Below are positions 22,653 to 31,211 of a stretch of DNA of 32,134 nt, piece by piece. The position numbers and the translations under genes were made by a program. The stretch's first letter is position 1; each line of letters starts with the position of its first letter. Under the pieces are notes generated by a model. It worked only from the letters and a program-made list of their open reading frames with translations, had not been told where the DNA came from and did no database searches. Origin of the DNA: an uncultured Collinsella sp. (GTDB taxonomy: Bacteria > Actinomycetota > Coriobacteriia > Coriobacteriales > Coriobacteriaceae); assembly GCA_902472315.1 (NCBI GenBank), contig CABRNM010000019.1:1-32134 (forward strand). Reading direction: 5' to 3'.

Positions 22653-25148
22653 CTATAGATAGCGGCCGGTGATGCTTGCGGGGCAGGCCGCGATGTCGCC
22701 CGGCGTGCCGGCGCAGACGATTTGCCCGCCGGCGTCGCCACCGCCCGGACCCATGTCGATCACATAATCGGCGTTACGGATAAGGTCGAGGTCGTGCTCG
22801 ATCACGACGACTGTGGCGCCCTTGGCAACGAGGCCGTCAAACACGCTCAGCAGCACCTGAACATCGAGCGGATGCAGGCCAATCGTGGGCTCGTCGAATA
22901 CGAATACGGCATCATCCTGCACGCGGCCCATCTCGCTCGCGAGCTTAAGGCGCTGCGCCTCGCCGCCTGAGAGCGCCGGCGTAGGCTCACCGAGCGTGAG
23001 ATAACCCAAGCCCAGGTCGTGCAAGGTCTGCAAGCGCGCCTGAACTTTCTTGAGCCCCACCGTAGCGTCGATAGCCTCGTCCACACTCATGTCCATGAGC
23101 TGCGGCAACGTCAGCAAGCTCCCGTCCTTACCCTCGCGATGGATATGCGAGGCGGCCTCGGCGTAGCGCGAACCACGGCATGCCGGGCAGACGATCTCGA
23201 CGTCGGGCAAAAACTGCACGTCGAGCGATATCGAGCCCGTGCCGTCACACGTAGGGCAGCGCAAGGCGCCGGTGTTGTAGCTAAAGGCGCCCGCCTTGTA
23301 GCCGGCTGCCTTGGCCTCGGGCGTACGGGCAAAGGCGCGGCGCAGCTCATCATGGATGTCGGCATAAGTCGCTACCGTCGAGCGCACGTTGGCGCCGATG
23401 GGCGTAGCGTCAATCAGGTTTGCGCGGGCAATACCCTCGGCATCGACCCAACGCACGTGCCCCGGCAGGCGCTCGCCAGCTGCCTGCGCCTTGAGTGCCG
23501 GGATGAGCGTCTCGAGCACCAACGTCGTCTTGCCCGAACCCGAAACGCCCGTAACCGCGACCAAGCGGCCGCGCGGAATATCGACTTCGAGCGGCTTGAC
23601 GGTATGGATGGTATCGGTTGCCATGCGGATGTGGCCCTGATCGAACATGTCGTCGTCAGCCACCTGCGGACGCAAGCGCTTGGGCTCTGCGCGCAAAAAC
23701 GGAGCGATGCGGCTGCCCCGCGATTGCTCGACCTCGTCTACCGTGCCTGCAGCAATCACATTGCCGCCGCCTGCTCCAGCAACGGGACCCATCTCAACCA
23801 GATAGTCGGCTTCCGCCAGTACGCGCGTATCGTGGTCGACAACAACCACGGTGTTGCCGTCATCCACCAGATCGCGCATCACGCCCACCAGGCCGTCGAC
23901 ATTGGCAGGATGCAAGCCAATCGAAGGCTCGTCCAGCACATAAAGCACGCCTGTCGATCGATTGCGCACCACGCGAGCAAGCTGCACGCGCTGGCGCTCA
24001 CCCGTGGAGAGCGTGGCACCGGCGCGGTCGAGTGAAAGGTAATCGAGGCCCAGGTCGACCAGACGACGGGCCGCGCCCAAAAACGAATCGCAGATATCCG
24101 TCGCCATGGGCTGCATCTCGGCCGGCAAGGATGCGGGCACCCCGCGCACCCACTCAATCGCCTCGCCCAGCGTCATGGCCGCGGCCTGCGCCAGATTGAT
24201 ACCGCGCACCTGGGGCTGGCGCGCAGCCTCGGAGAGACGCGTGCCACCACAGTCACGGCATGGCCTCTCGCACAAAAAGCGAGCTACACGCTTAAGCCCC
24301 TTATCGTCCTTAACCTTGGCGAGCGCATTCTCGACGGTATAGACGGCGTTGTAGTAGGTAAAGTCGAGTGGCGTGGCGCCCTCACCGTTTTTGGGAACGT
24401 AGAGAATGTGCTTCTTAACCGCCGGGCCATGAAACACGATGTCGCGCTCTTGAGGCGTGAGCTGGTTAAACGGCACGTCGGTGCGCACGCCCATCTCGCC
24501 TGCCACCTGCTTCATCAGATCCCACATGAGCGTGCCCCAAGGAAGCACCGCGCCCTCGTTGATAGTCTTTGACTCGTCGGGCACCAGGCTCGCCTCGTCC
24601 ACCTCGCGCATGACACCGGTGCCGCCACAGGCGGGGCATGCACCGCCGCTATTGAAAGCCAAATCCTCGGCACTCGGCGCGTAGAACTCGCGACCGCACG
24701 CAGGGCACGTGAGCGCCAGGCCAGCGGCCACGTTAAGGCTCGGCTCTACACGCGCCCCGCAATGCGGGCACACATGATGGGCGCAACGGCTAAAGAGCAG
24801 ACGCAGGCTGTTGTTGAGCTCGGTCATGGTACCAAAGGTCGAGCGCACGCCCGGCACGCTGGGGCGCTGATGCAATGCGAGCGCCGCCGGCACGTGCAGC
24901 ACCTCGTCCACCTGGGCGTGTTCGGCCTGTGTTAGGCGACGACGAGTATAGGTGCTGAGTGCTTCCAAGTAGCGACGCGAGCCCTCGGCATAAAGAACCC
25001 CCAGCGCCAGCGAACTCTTGCCCGAACCCGATACGCCGGCAATGCCCACGAGCTTTCCCAGCGGAATATCGATATCGATGTCCTTGAGGTTATGGACACG
25101 TGCGCCACGCACCTCGATAGCCTGCGGACTCATCTTCTGTTCCGTCAT
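22653..25148 (-). CDS. UvrA-like excinuclease ABC subunit (short, UvrA2/DrrC type)
   Basis: A protein of about 831 residues with both UvrA ATPase halves. The first half has GVSGSGKSS and LSTGERQRV with YVLDEPSIGLHP; the second has GVSGSGKTT and LSGGEAQRLK with FVFDEPTIGLHP. Zinc-finger cysteine pairs are visible (CPHCG with CPACGREF, CPACGGTG, CDGTG with CPACRG). UvrA is about 940 residues, so the short length suggests loss of the UvrB-binding region as in UvrA2/DrrC-like proteins linked to drug resistance or DNA binding; I have not located the exact deletion. I chose the ATG at 25148 because AGGGTGAT precedes it; the ATG at 25166 is an alternative. It follows the AAA gene by 2-20 bases and is probably co-transcribed with it. 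Confidence 0.88.
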   Translation of the reverse strand: MTEQKMSPQAIEVRGARVHNLKDIDIDIPLGKLVGIAGVSGSGKSSLALGVLYAEGSRRYLEALSTYTRRRLTQAEHAQVDEVLHVPAALALHQRPSVPGVRSTFGTMTELNNSLRLLFSRCAHHVCPHCGARVEPSLNVAAGLALTCPACGREFYAPSAEDLAFNSGGACPACGGTGVMREVDEASLVPDESKTINEGAVLPWGTLMWDLMKQVAGEMGVRTDVPFNQLTPQERDIVFHGPAVKKHILYVPKNGEGATPLDFTYYNAVYTVENALAKVKDDKGLKRVARFLCERPCRDCGGTRLSEAARQPQVRGINLAQAAAMTLGEAIEWVRGVPASLPAEMQPMATDICDSFLGAARRLVDLGLDYLSLDRAGATLSTGERQRVQLARVVRNRSTGVLYVLDEPSIGLHPANVDGLVGVMRDLVDDGNTVVVVDHDTRVLAEADYLVEMGPVAGAGGGNVIAAGTVDEVEQSRGSRIAPFLRAEPKRLRPQVADDDMFDQGHIRMATDTIHTVKPLEVDIPRGRLVAVTGVSGSGKTTLVLETLIPALKAQAAGERLPGHVRWVDAEGIARANLIDATPIGANVRSTVATYADIHDELRRAFARTPEAKAAGYKAGAFSYNTGALRCPTCDGTGSISLDVQFLPDVEIVCPACRGSRYAEAASHIHREGKDGSLLTLPQLMDMSVDEAIDATVGLKKVQARLQTLHDLGLGYLTLGEPTPALSGGEAQRLKLASEMGRVQDDAVFVFDEPTIGLHPLDVQVLLSVFDGLVAKGATVVVIEHDLDLIRNADYVIDMGPGGGDAGGQIVCAGTPGDIAACPASITGRYL

Positions 25149-25167
25149 CTTTATCACCCTACTCATG

Positions 25168-26277
25168 CTATAAAACGCGGTCGCGGATATACTCGCCCAG
25201 CATGGGCACGGTAAACCGGACGAGGCCGTATCCGGCAGCCTCGATGACGCGCTCGCGAATCAGGCTTGCGCGATATTTGCTCGCCCAGCTCTGGGTACGA
25301 TCACAACGCTCAATGATGTCCGCCATGCGCGTCGGTTTGTTCTCGTCAACCGCCATAGCCTCGATAAAAAGGCGCTGTGGACTGCGCAGCCCGTAATACA
25401 GGGGCGCGTCAACCGCTTCGTAGAACTCGGAGACGGCATCAGCGTAGCCGGCCTCGACATCGCACGCTTCAATGACCTGCGAGCCACGCCGGACAGTAGA
25501 GCGCCACATGTAATAGCCCACCAGCTGAACCATATAGGGATGTCCCATGCTCTTGCGCGCCGCAAGGTCCGCCGTCTCCGCGTCAACGTAAAGACCAGCG
25601 TCTTTGACCGTCTGGATATACGAATCGCGCACCTTGGGCAAAGATATCGCCCCCAGCGTACGCTGCTGGGCACGCCGCAAAAACGTCACGCTCGGCTCTT
25701 CGAGCAAGTCATCAACCATACTGGGCAATCCAGCGAACACCAGCGCAAGACCGCGCTGGTCGCTATCGGGCAATCCCGTAGCATCCTGATCTCCGAGCAC
25801 TTGTTGATAGAGCACGGCAAGAGCCGCCAGCTCCTCGATAGACGCAGACTGCGCCTCATCAATCGCAAACAGTATGCCCTTGCCTGGACCGAGCTTCTTG
25901 AGGCGCTCGTTGACCAGCCCTCGTAACGTCTCGCCCTTTGCCCGCGCCGCCTCGACCGACATCCGGCCAAACGACGGCCCGAACTCCATTGACGTCACAA
26001 CAGGTTTATTCGAGCGAAGCGCGTCGGCTAAACGGTCGCATAAGCCAAGCGAAGCGGAATCGGAGACAACCACCCATCCGCGCTTACTAGCCAAACGCTG
26101 TAGCTCCCGCAAGAGAACTGTTTTGCCACAGCCGCGGTTTCCCGTAATGAGCATGAGCCTACCCGGCGCTCCGGCGCCGTTATCGAGCCCTTCCTCACAA
26201 TCCTCGATGACCGACTCTCGACCGATGAGCATCGGAGGCCGCTTGCCTGCCGTTGGCTTAAAGGGATTTGGATTCAT
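25168..26277 (-). CDS. Orc/STAND-like AAA ATPase (copy 2)
   Basis: A 369-residue paralog of the ATPase at 21512-22612. It has the same NPF tag near the N-terminus, Walker A GNRGCGKT (46-53), Walker B ILFAIDEAQ (Asp140, Glu141), and the shared sensor stretch VFAGLPSMVDDLL with TFLRRAQQRTLG. The C-terminal region again looks like a winged helix (TRMADIIERCDRTQSWASKY). GAGGAGG precedes its ATG. It directly precedes the UvrA-like gene on the same strand, forming an apparent ATPase-UvrA transcript. Three tandem 10-base repeats lie in its promoter. Role unknown; DNA-associated regulation or defence is a guess. Confidence 0.85.
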   Translation of the reverse strand: MNPNPFKPTAGKRPPMLIGRESVIEDCEEGLDNGAGAPGRLMLITGNRGCGKTVLLRELQRLASKRGWVVVSDSASLGLCDRLADALRSNKPVVTSMEFGPSFGRMSVEAARAKGETLRGLVNERLKKLGPGKGILFAIDEAQSASIEELAALAVLYQQVLGDQDATGLPDSDQRGLALVFAGLPSMVDDLLEEPSVTFLRRAQQRTLGAISLPKVRDSYIQTVKDAGLYVDAETADLAARKSMGHPYMVQLVGYYMWRSTVRRGSQVIEACDVEAGYADAVSEFYEAVDAPLYYGLRSPQRLFIEAMAVDENKPTRMADIIERCDRTQSWASKYRASLIRERVIEAAGYGLVRFTVPMLGEYIRDRVL

Positions 26278-26310
26278 GTCGGCCTCCTCGGATCGGTAAA
26301 CCCTGGTAAC

Positions 26311-26340
26311 AGTTATACCAACTTATACCGAGTTATACCA
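26311..26340. promoter_or_regulatory. Three tandem 10-base repeats upstream of AAA ATPase copy 2
   Basis: Exactly three adjoining units, AGTTATACCA, ACTTATACCG and AGTTATACCA, 34-63 bases before the ATG. The shared TTATACC returns every 10 bases, on one face of the helix. On the gene's strand this is GGTATAA three times and may include the -10 box. It looks like a cooperative operator, perhaps for autoregulation. Confidence 0.6.
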
Positions 26341-26370
26341 ATTAAATGCGGCAAAGAGTCTGACCCTCTA

Positions 26371-28374
26371 TCATCTATGGCCGAAAAACTCGGCGTCTGC
26401 TGCTCGCCAGGGGCGGAAGGTAGAGGGATCGACCTTTACGTGCGCCGCGGCGGGTACGTCGTACCATTTGACCGTGTAGCCGGCGCCGTGAGAGCAAAAG
26501 ACCGAATCGGGCGTGTTGGGCAGATCGGCCTCGGGCTCGTAGGCGGCCGCCTCGATGACGCGCTCGGCATCATGGCAAGCCGCATAGCCGGCGAACTCCA
26601 GGTACAGATGCCCGCGACCGCTCGTGTAGGCAGCCACCTCCAGCGCGTAATCCTGCACCTCTGATGCCGGCACGCGACCCACAAGCTTCGCCCGGTCCCC
26701 CGCCATCGTCGGCGGCTCGTACTCGGCACCCATGCGCGTGGCATCCGAGAGCGCCCGACCCACGCACTCCCCCGGCACCTCGAGCTCAAAGCGGTACCAC
26801 GGCTCCAGCAACACGGCCGCGCCGGCCTCACGCGCCTGCATCAAACCCTGACGAATCGCGCGGTACGTGGCCTGGCGAAAGTCGCCGCCCTCGGTGTGCT
26901 TGGCATGAGCGCGGCCACCCGTGAGCGTAATGCGAATATCGGTGATGGGCGAGCCGGTCAGCACGCCCAAGTGATCGCGCTCCATGGCGTTGGTGAGTGC
27001 CAAACGCTGCCAGTTAAGATCGAGCTCATCGGTCGAGGTCACGGTACCAAAGTGCACGCCCGAACCCGCTGGCAACGGCTCCAGACGCAGGTGCACCTCG
27101 GCATAGTGGCGCAGTGGCTCAAAGTGGCCCACGCCCTCAACCGGCTGCGAAATAGTCTCCTTATAGAGAATGCCGCCGGGCTCAAACTCGACCGCAAGGC
27201 CAAAACGATCGGCCAGCACGCGCTGCACGACCTCGAGCTGCACCGCTCCCATCAACTGCAGGTGAATCTGCTCGAGATGCGTATTCCAGCTTACGCCGAG
27301 CATGGGATCTTCGTCCGCTAACTCAGTCAATGCTTTGAACACCGTATGGACATCATGTTCGCCCGGAAGCACCGTATAGGTGAGAACCGGCGCAATGACA
27401 GGCGCATCGCCCGCGGGCTCCGCGCCCAGGGCATCCCCCGGACGAACGTGCGCAAGACCCGTCACGGCACAAATACCGCCAGCAGCAACTTCTTGGGCAA
27501 GCTCATACTTCTCGCCGTTATAGATGCGCACCTGGTCGATCTTTTGCTCCCAAGTGGAGGCGCCAGAGCATCCCTCGACAACTTGCTTTGCACGCAGTAC
27601 ACCGCCCGTCACCTTGACCCAGGTAAGACGCTCGCCACGGTCTCCACGACTCACGCGGTAGACACGCGCGGCGAACTCCTGAGGCCATGTTCGCTCTAGC
27701 ATCAAAGCGCATATGCCGTCGAGTAGCTCTTCCACACCCTGGTCCTTGAGCGCCGAGCCAGCAAAGCAGGGAAAGAGCTTGCGCTCGGCAACCATGCGCG
27801 ACAGCGTCGCGACGGAAAGCTCACCCGCCTCAAGAAACTCCTCGAGCGCCGCCTCGTCCAATGCGGCAGCATCCTCCTGAACGGCCCCACCCACCAGCAG
27901 TTCGTTGGCATCCAGGCAGCCCTCGGAAAGACGCTGCCCCAGCTGTGCCAGCAAAACATCGCGGCCGGGATTCTCCAAATCGATCTTGTTGATAAAGATG
28001 AACGTCGGAATGTCATAGCGCGCAAGCAGGCGCCACAGGGTTTCAGTGTGCCCCTGCACGCCATCGTTGGCGCCCACAACTAAAATCGCGTAGTCCAGCG
28101 CGCGCAGCGTGCGCTCCGCCTCGGCAGAAAAATCGACATGCCCCGGTGCATCCACGAGCATGATGTGGGTATCACCGTGGTCGAGTACGGCCTGCGACGA
28201 GAAGATCGTAATACCACGCTCGCGCTCGATCTCGTTCGTATCCAGGTGCGAATCGCCATCGTCCACGCGGCCGCGCTTGCGAATACGACCCGCGTTAAAC
28301 AGCATGGCCTCGGCCAACGTGGTCTTGCCGGCATCGACATGCGCCAAGATTCCAACGACTGCCTGCTTCGACAT
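26371..28374 (-). CDS. TetM/EF-G-like translational GTPase
   Basis: A 667-residue GTPase of the ribosomal protection/elongation factor family. G1 is AHVDAGKTT (11-19), the switch carries ERERGITI, G3 is DAPGHVDF and G4 is NKIDLEN. EF-G-like domains II to V follow, with GGRAHAKHTEGGDFRQATYRA in domain IV and a basic, aromatic tail. Its length (about 640-670) fits Tet(M)/Tet(O)/Otr(A) proteins rather than EF-G (about 700). Domain IV differs from what I remember of Tet(M), so tetracycline resistance should not be assumed; it may be a housekeeping paralog. The ATG at 28374 follows GAGGAG. The reading frame extends 23 codons further upstream without a ribosome site. Confidence 0.87.
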   Translation of the reverse strand: MSKQAVVGILAHVDAGKTTLAEAMLFNAGRIRKRGRVDDGDSHLDTNEIERERGITIFSSQAVLDHGDTHIMLVDAPGHVDFSAEAERTLRALDYAILVVGANDGVQGHTETLWRLLARYDIPTFIFINKIDLENPGRDVLLAQLGQRLSEGCLDANELLVGGAVQEDAAALDEAALEEFLEAGELSVATLSRMVAERKLFPCFAGSALKDQGVEELLDGICALMLERTWPQEFAARVYRVSRGDRGERLTWVKVTGGVLRAKQVVEGCSGASTWEQKIDQVRIYNGEKYELAQEVAAGGICAVTGLAHVRPGDALGAEPAGDAPVIAPVLTYTVLPGEHDVHTVFKALTELADEDPMLGVSWNTHLEQIHLQLMGAVQLEVVQRVLADRFGLAVEFEPGGILYKETISQPVEGVGHFEPLRHYAEVHLRLEPLPAGSGVHFGTVTSTDELDLNWQRLALTNAMERDHLGVLTGSPITDIRITLTGGRAHAKHTEGGDFRQATYRAIRQGLMQAREAGAAVLLEPWYRFELEVPGECVGRALSDATRMGAEYEPPTMAGDRAKLVGRVPASEVQDYALEVAAYTSGRGHLYLEFAGYAACHDAERVIEAAAYEPEADLPNTPDSVFCSHGAGYTVKWYDVPAAAHVKVDPSTFRPWRAADAEFFGHR

Positions 28375-28562
28375 GGCTCTCCTCTTATTACAAGCCCATC
28401 GCACGCGGCAACGGGCATCCTCGTTCCACACTGGATGATACAATTTACGGGCCGGCGGGCGAAGCGGGCCCTATCCCCCGACCGAGCTCATCGCCCCGCG
28501 TTGCCGCGCGGCGATTTTCGTAGGTTCGCGCCTTGCGAAAGCCGGCTTGCAAAACAGCGCAG

Positions 28563-28600
28563 CGAACGAAAATGGCCCCACCCGGAGCCATTTTCGTTCG
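28563..28600. terminator. Hairpin between GNAT gene and TetM-like gene
   Basis: A perfect 14-base stem, CGAACGAAAATGGC with GCCATTTTCGTTCG, around a 10-base loop. It lies 29 bases beyond the GNAT stop and probably terminates that transcript; the T-rich 3' arm may substitute for a T tail. Confidence 0.65.
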
Positions 28601-28628
28601 CGCGAATTGTTGATACGCGCCCTCGATC

Positions 28629-29117
28629 TTATGCCTCACGCAGCCAGTCAAACGCAACACGCGGCATGCCGTCCGACACATACACGACGCCGGCACGCTC
28701 AAACCCCGCCTTAATACTCGCGCCCTGCATGGGCAGGTTGTCCTGATGTGTGTCGATACGCAGGTGATCGGCGCGCTCCTTGGCAAAGGCAAACATCGCA
28801 GCCGCGATACCGTGCACGGTGCCATCGGACGCCACACGGTGCAGCACGGCGTACGGAGTGTCGCTACGCCATTGACCGTCCTCAATTACGTCATAGCACT
28901 CGTCCGGGCCCGGTAAAAAGGCAAACGTCGCCACCACGCGACCGTCGACTTCGCACACATAGCTGCCACCGGCGGCGATATCGGCAGCCAGCTGCTCGAC
29001 CGAAGGCGTGCCCTCGGGCCACTGCGTGGCGTTGCCATGCGCGCGCATAAAGGCGCGGGCCGCGTCATAGATAGCCATGACGGTGGGAATGTCGGTATCG
29101 AGGGTTTTTCTGATCAT
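28629..29117 (-). CDS. GNAT-family N-acetyltransferase
   Basis: A 162-residue GNAT acetyltransferase. IRKTLDTDIPTVMAIYDAAR opens the fold, GRVVATFAFLPG is the central strand, and HRVASDGTVHGIAAAMFAFA holds the acetyl-CoA binding region in a variant of the usual RxxGxG/A loop. The closing NLPMQGASIKAGFERAGVVY is typical of the C-terminus, where the residue after NLPM stacks the substrate. The target is unknown. The start is ATG at 29117 or the GTG one codon earlier, both after GAGG. It is divergent from the small zinc-ribbon gene. Confidence 0.87.
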   Translation of the reverse strand: MIRKTLDTDIPTVMAIYDAARAFMRAHGNATQWPEGTPSVEQLAADIAAGGSYVCEVDGRVVATFAFLPGPDECYDVIEDGQWRSDTPYAVLHRVASDGTVHGIAAAMFAFAKERADHLRIDTHQDNLPMQGASIKAGFERAGVVYVSDGMPRVAFDWLREA

Positions 29118-29194
29118 CACGCGGCGACCTCACGTTTATTGGTATCACTTTGATTGGGCAATGATACCAGCGTTTGGAGAGAGGCACGAAGCAG

Positions 29195-29491
29195 ATGGGA
29201 AGCAAAAAGCGAGCCGCCTGGTCAAAGGCCAAAAGCGAGTTTTTGGGCGCTGCCACCGGCGGCGATATGAGCGACCTGTTTGCGCGCGAAGACGAGCGCC
29301 GCGACGCCTTGAACGCCGAGCGCGATGAGGCCTGGCGCTACAAGTCGTGCGAACGCAAAAACCGTTACGACACGCGCGCCGAGGCCGAGGCCGTTATGGC
29401 CGACTGCAAAAACCGCGGGCGACGCGGGCTGGCCTGCTACAAATGCGAATACTGCGGTGGATGGCACCTGACGTCGCACCCTTGGAAATAG
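29195..29491 (+). CDS. Small zinc-ribbon-like protein
   Basis: A 98-residue basic protein. The first half is charged and helical (AEREDEA-like runs). The second half has KNRYDTRAEAEAVMADC, then CYKCEYCGGWHLTSHP, which looks like a single zinc-binding ribbon; the earlier Cys in YKSCERK may add a ligand. It may bind nucleic acid. I know the C-x2-C-x2-C-GGWHLTS ending as a recurrent pattern of small actinobacterial and phage-like proteins but can name no function. The ATG at 29195 follows GAGAGG at a rather long distance. Confidence 0.75.
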   Translation: MGSKKRAAWSKAKSEFLGAATGGDMSDLFAREDERRDALNAERDEAWRYKSCERKNRYDTRAEAEAVMADCKNRGRRGLACYKCEYCGGWHLTSHPWK

Positions 29492-29539
29492 GCGCCGCTT
29501 CGGCGCGGCATTGACGGAGCGCCAGCCATCGCACGCAAG

Positions 29540-30244
29540 CTACGGGCGCGGCGGCACCAAAACATCGTAACGAACGGCCTTGCCCGCAAGTTGATAGCTC
29601 GGCTTAACGCCGGCAAGCAGCGGGCCCTTCACCGGCCGCTTGATAACGACCTTGCGCGGGTGCACCGCGAGCGCAGCTTCGACCAGCGTCTCCTCATCGG
29701 CGCACGGCTGTTCCAGATGATGCAAGAGTTGGAACTTCTTTTTAACCGCCGCGCTCTTGGTGCGCCCGGGAAACATGGGGTCCAGATACACCACGTCGGG
29801 AGCCGCGAGCTCGTCCTGCCCGATCAACTCAGCTGCATGGCGAAGGCCGGCAATGCTGTCCTCGCCCGCATGAAGGCGCATGCGAGCCACGGCAGCCGCA
29901 AGCACTTGATCATCCGCCGCGCGATCCAAGGCATCCTTGAGGAGCGCCGCGATCACGCAATCCTGCTCATACAGATCGACGGTAAAGCCCGCGGCCGCCA
30001 ACAGCAGCGAATCCTCGCCAAAGCCTGCTGTGGCATCAATCGCCCATGGGCACTCGATGCCTTTTGCGCGCGCGGCCTTTACCAACAGCTCTTGCTGCAG
30101 ACGGCCCTGCTTGAGCCGTGGAAGCATGCGGCCAAAATCGGCACGCAACTCCATCGTGCCGTCGGTGAGCGTGAGGCCCTCGGACTTCCCGATCAGCTCA
30201 AGCCCCGCGGCCCGAGCAACAGAAAAGGGATCGACGACGCCCAT
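29540..30244 (-). CDS. rsmJ: 16S rRNA (guanine(1516)-N2)-methyltransferase
   Basis: A 234-residue RsmJ-type methyltransferase acting on small-subunit rRNA. Motif I is DATAGFGEDS (70-79), the acidic end of strand 2 is in LYEQD, and the catalytic motif is YLDPMFPGR (153-161), followed by KSAAVKKKFQ as in RsmJ. AAGGAG lies 5 bases ahead of the ATG. It follows a small membrane-peptide gene on the same strand by 63 bases. Family members are about 250 residues, so it is complete. Confidence 0.9.
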   Translation of the reverse strand: MGVVDPFSVARAAGLELIGKSEGLTLTDGTMELRADFGRMLPRLKQGRLQQELLVKAARAKGIECPWAIDATAGFGEDSLLLAAAGFTVDLYEQDCVIAALLKDALDRAADDQVLAAAVARMRLHAGEDSIAGLRHAAELIGQDELAAPDVVYLDPMFPGRTKSAAVKKKFQLLHHLEQPCADEETLVEAALAVHPRKVVIKRPVKGPLLAGVKPSYQLAGKAVRYDVLVPPRP

Positions 30245-30307
30245 GGGTACTCCTTAACAAGCAAAACGAATACGTGAGCGCCGTTTATGTCGGCACCCAA
30301 CCGTCCG

Positions 30308-30451
30308 CTATTGTCCCACATGCGACATGGCCCACAGCATCCCAATGCAAAGCACCGCCATCAACCCCGTGCACACGGCAGCGATCACAGAATCGCTCAT
30401 GCGCCTTCCCAGCGACCGCGGCTCATGCACTTGCCCTGCTCCGTACATCAT
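30308..30451 (-). CDS. 47-residue single-pass membrane peptide upstream of rsmJ
   Basis: A short gene with a very good ribosome site (AGGAGGAGCC directly before ATG). The product is 47 residues: a polar, basic N-terminal part (about 1-20, with RSLGRR) and one hydrophobic helix at about 22-42 (VIAAVCTGLMAVLCIGMLWA). The positive charges before the helix predict an N-inside orientation. It has the same direction as rsmJ, 63 bases downstream, so a shared transcript is likely. No family is recognised; it is short enough to be missed by ordinary gene calling. Confidence 0.65.
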   Translation of the reverse strand: MMYGAGQVHEPRSLGRRMSDSVIAAVCTGLMAVLCIGMLWAMSHVGQ

Positions 30452-30679
30452 GGCTCCTCCTAAGACCCACTTCTTATCACGGCCTCATCATCGCAGCGCT
30501 GCACATGAGCTGCCATCGATTTGCCTTACAGCTGACTTTCCTTTTTGAAAGGTTGGACCGTGCAGGCAAGAGACGCTTTCAAACGCATGCATCGCCCCGT
30601 TGAACTACAATGTGCTTCACAATATGTGCCGCAACCTGGGTGCGACAGATTCTCCGCGCCCGCATCGAAAGGACCAGCT

Positions 30680-31081
30680 ATGAGCGCCGCTCGCAAGACA
30701 CTCAAAATCCTCGCCCTGATTTATTTTGTTCTGGGCATCGCCAGCCTCGTCATCGGAATTGCCGGCATTGTTACCGGCAATTTTGGATCCGCTTACGGAT
30801 CGAACGCCACGCTCGCCGCTGTTGTGGTGATTGTTAAGGGCCTCATCGACCTTGCCGCAGGCGTCGCCGGTATCAAGGGCGCCAACAAGCCTTCGCAGGT
30901 GGATGGCGCGTTTAAGCTCGGTATTGTTGCCGCGGCAGCCACGCTCCTCCAGGCCGTGCTCACGCTTCCCGCGCTCGGCGGCAGCTCCGTCAATATCGTC
31001 GCCTTTGTCATCGTGGTCTACGACCTGTTCTTTGTTCAGCAGGCACATGCCGTTAAGGCCGAGAACAAGGACCGCCTGTAA
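30680..31081 (+). CDS. Four-helix membrane protein of unknown function
   Basis: A 133-residue integral membrane protein. Four hydrophobic segments are visible: about 9-32 (ALIYFVLGIASLVIGIAGIV), 44-65, 78-95 and 103-120. A short polar loop GANKPSQVDGAFK lies between helices two and three. The C-terminus is charged (AENKDRL). AAAGGA lies ahead of the ATG. It resembles small uncharacterised membrane proteins of the actinobacteria; I can assign no role. It ends before a hairpin at 31123-31158. Confidence 0.8.
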   Translation: MSAARKTLKILALIYFVLGIASLVIGIAGIVTGNFGSAYGSNATLAAVVVIVKGLIDLAAGVAGIKGANKPSQVDGAFKLGIVAAAATLLQAVLTLPALGGSSVNIVAFVIVVYDLFFVQQAHAVKAENKDRL

Positions 31082-31122
31082 GTGCCCGCTTCTCATAACC
31101 TCTGTTGCAGCCAAGCAACTAA

Positions 31123-31158
31123 AAAGGGCCGATCGCGCATCTCCGCGGTCGGCCCTTT
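31123..31158 (+). terminator. Intrinsic terminator after the four-helix membrane protein
   Basis: AAAGGGCCGA pairs with TCGGCCCTTT over 10 bases, with a partly paired GCG/CGC interior, ending in TTT. It lies 41 bases beyond the stop. Confidence 0.85.
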
Positions 31159-31174
31159 ACGTTTGCCCAGATAA

Positions 31175-31211
31175 AACCTGCCAAAACAAACCTGTCCCTT
31201 TTTGGCAGGTT
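31175..31211. terminator. Hairpin with TGTCCCTTT core at the rlmA end
   Basis: A 12-base stem, AACCTGCCAAAA with TTTTGGCAGGTT, around CAAACCTGTCCCT. The right arm runs into the rlmA stop codon at 31210-31212. It lies between convergent genes and shares the TGTCCCTTT core with two hairpins near 21.4 and 22.6 kb. Confidence 0.7.

Noticed and set aside
26371..28374. Confident tetracycline resistance gene
   Set aside because: The family match is clear but domain IV differs from the classical proteins, and no mobile context surrounds it.
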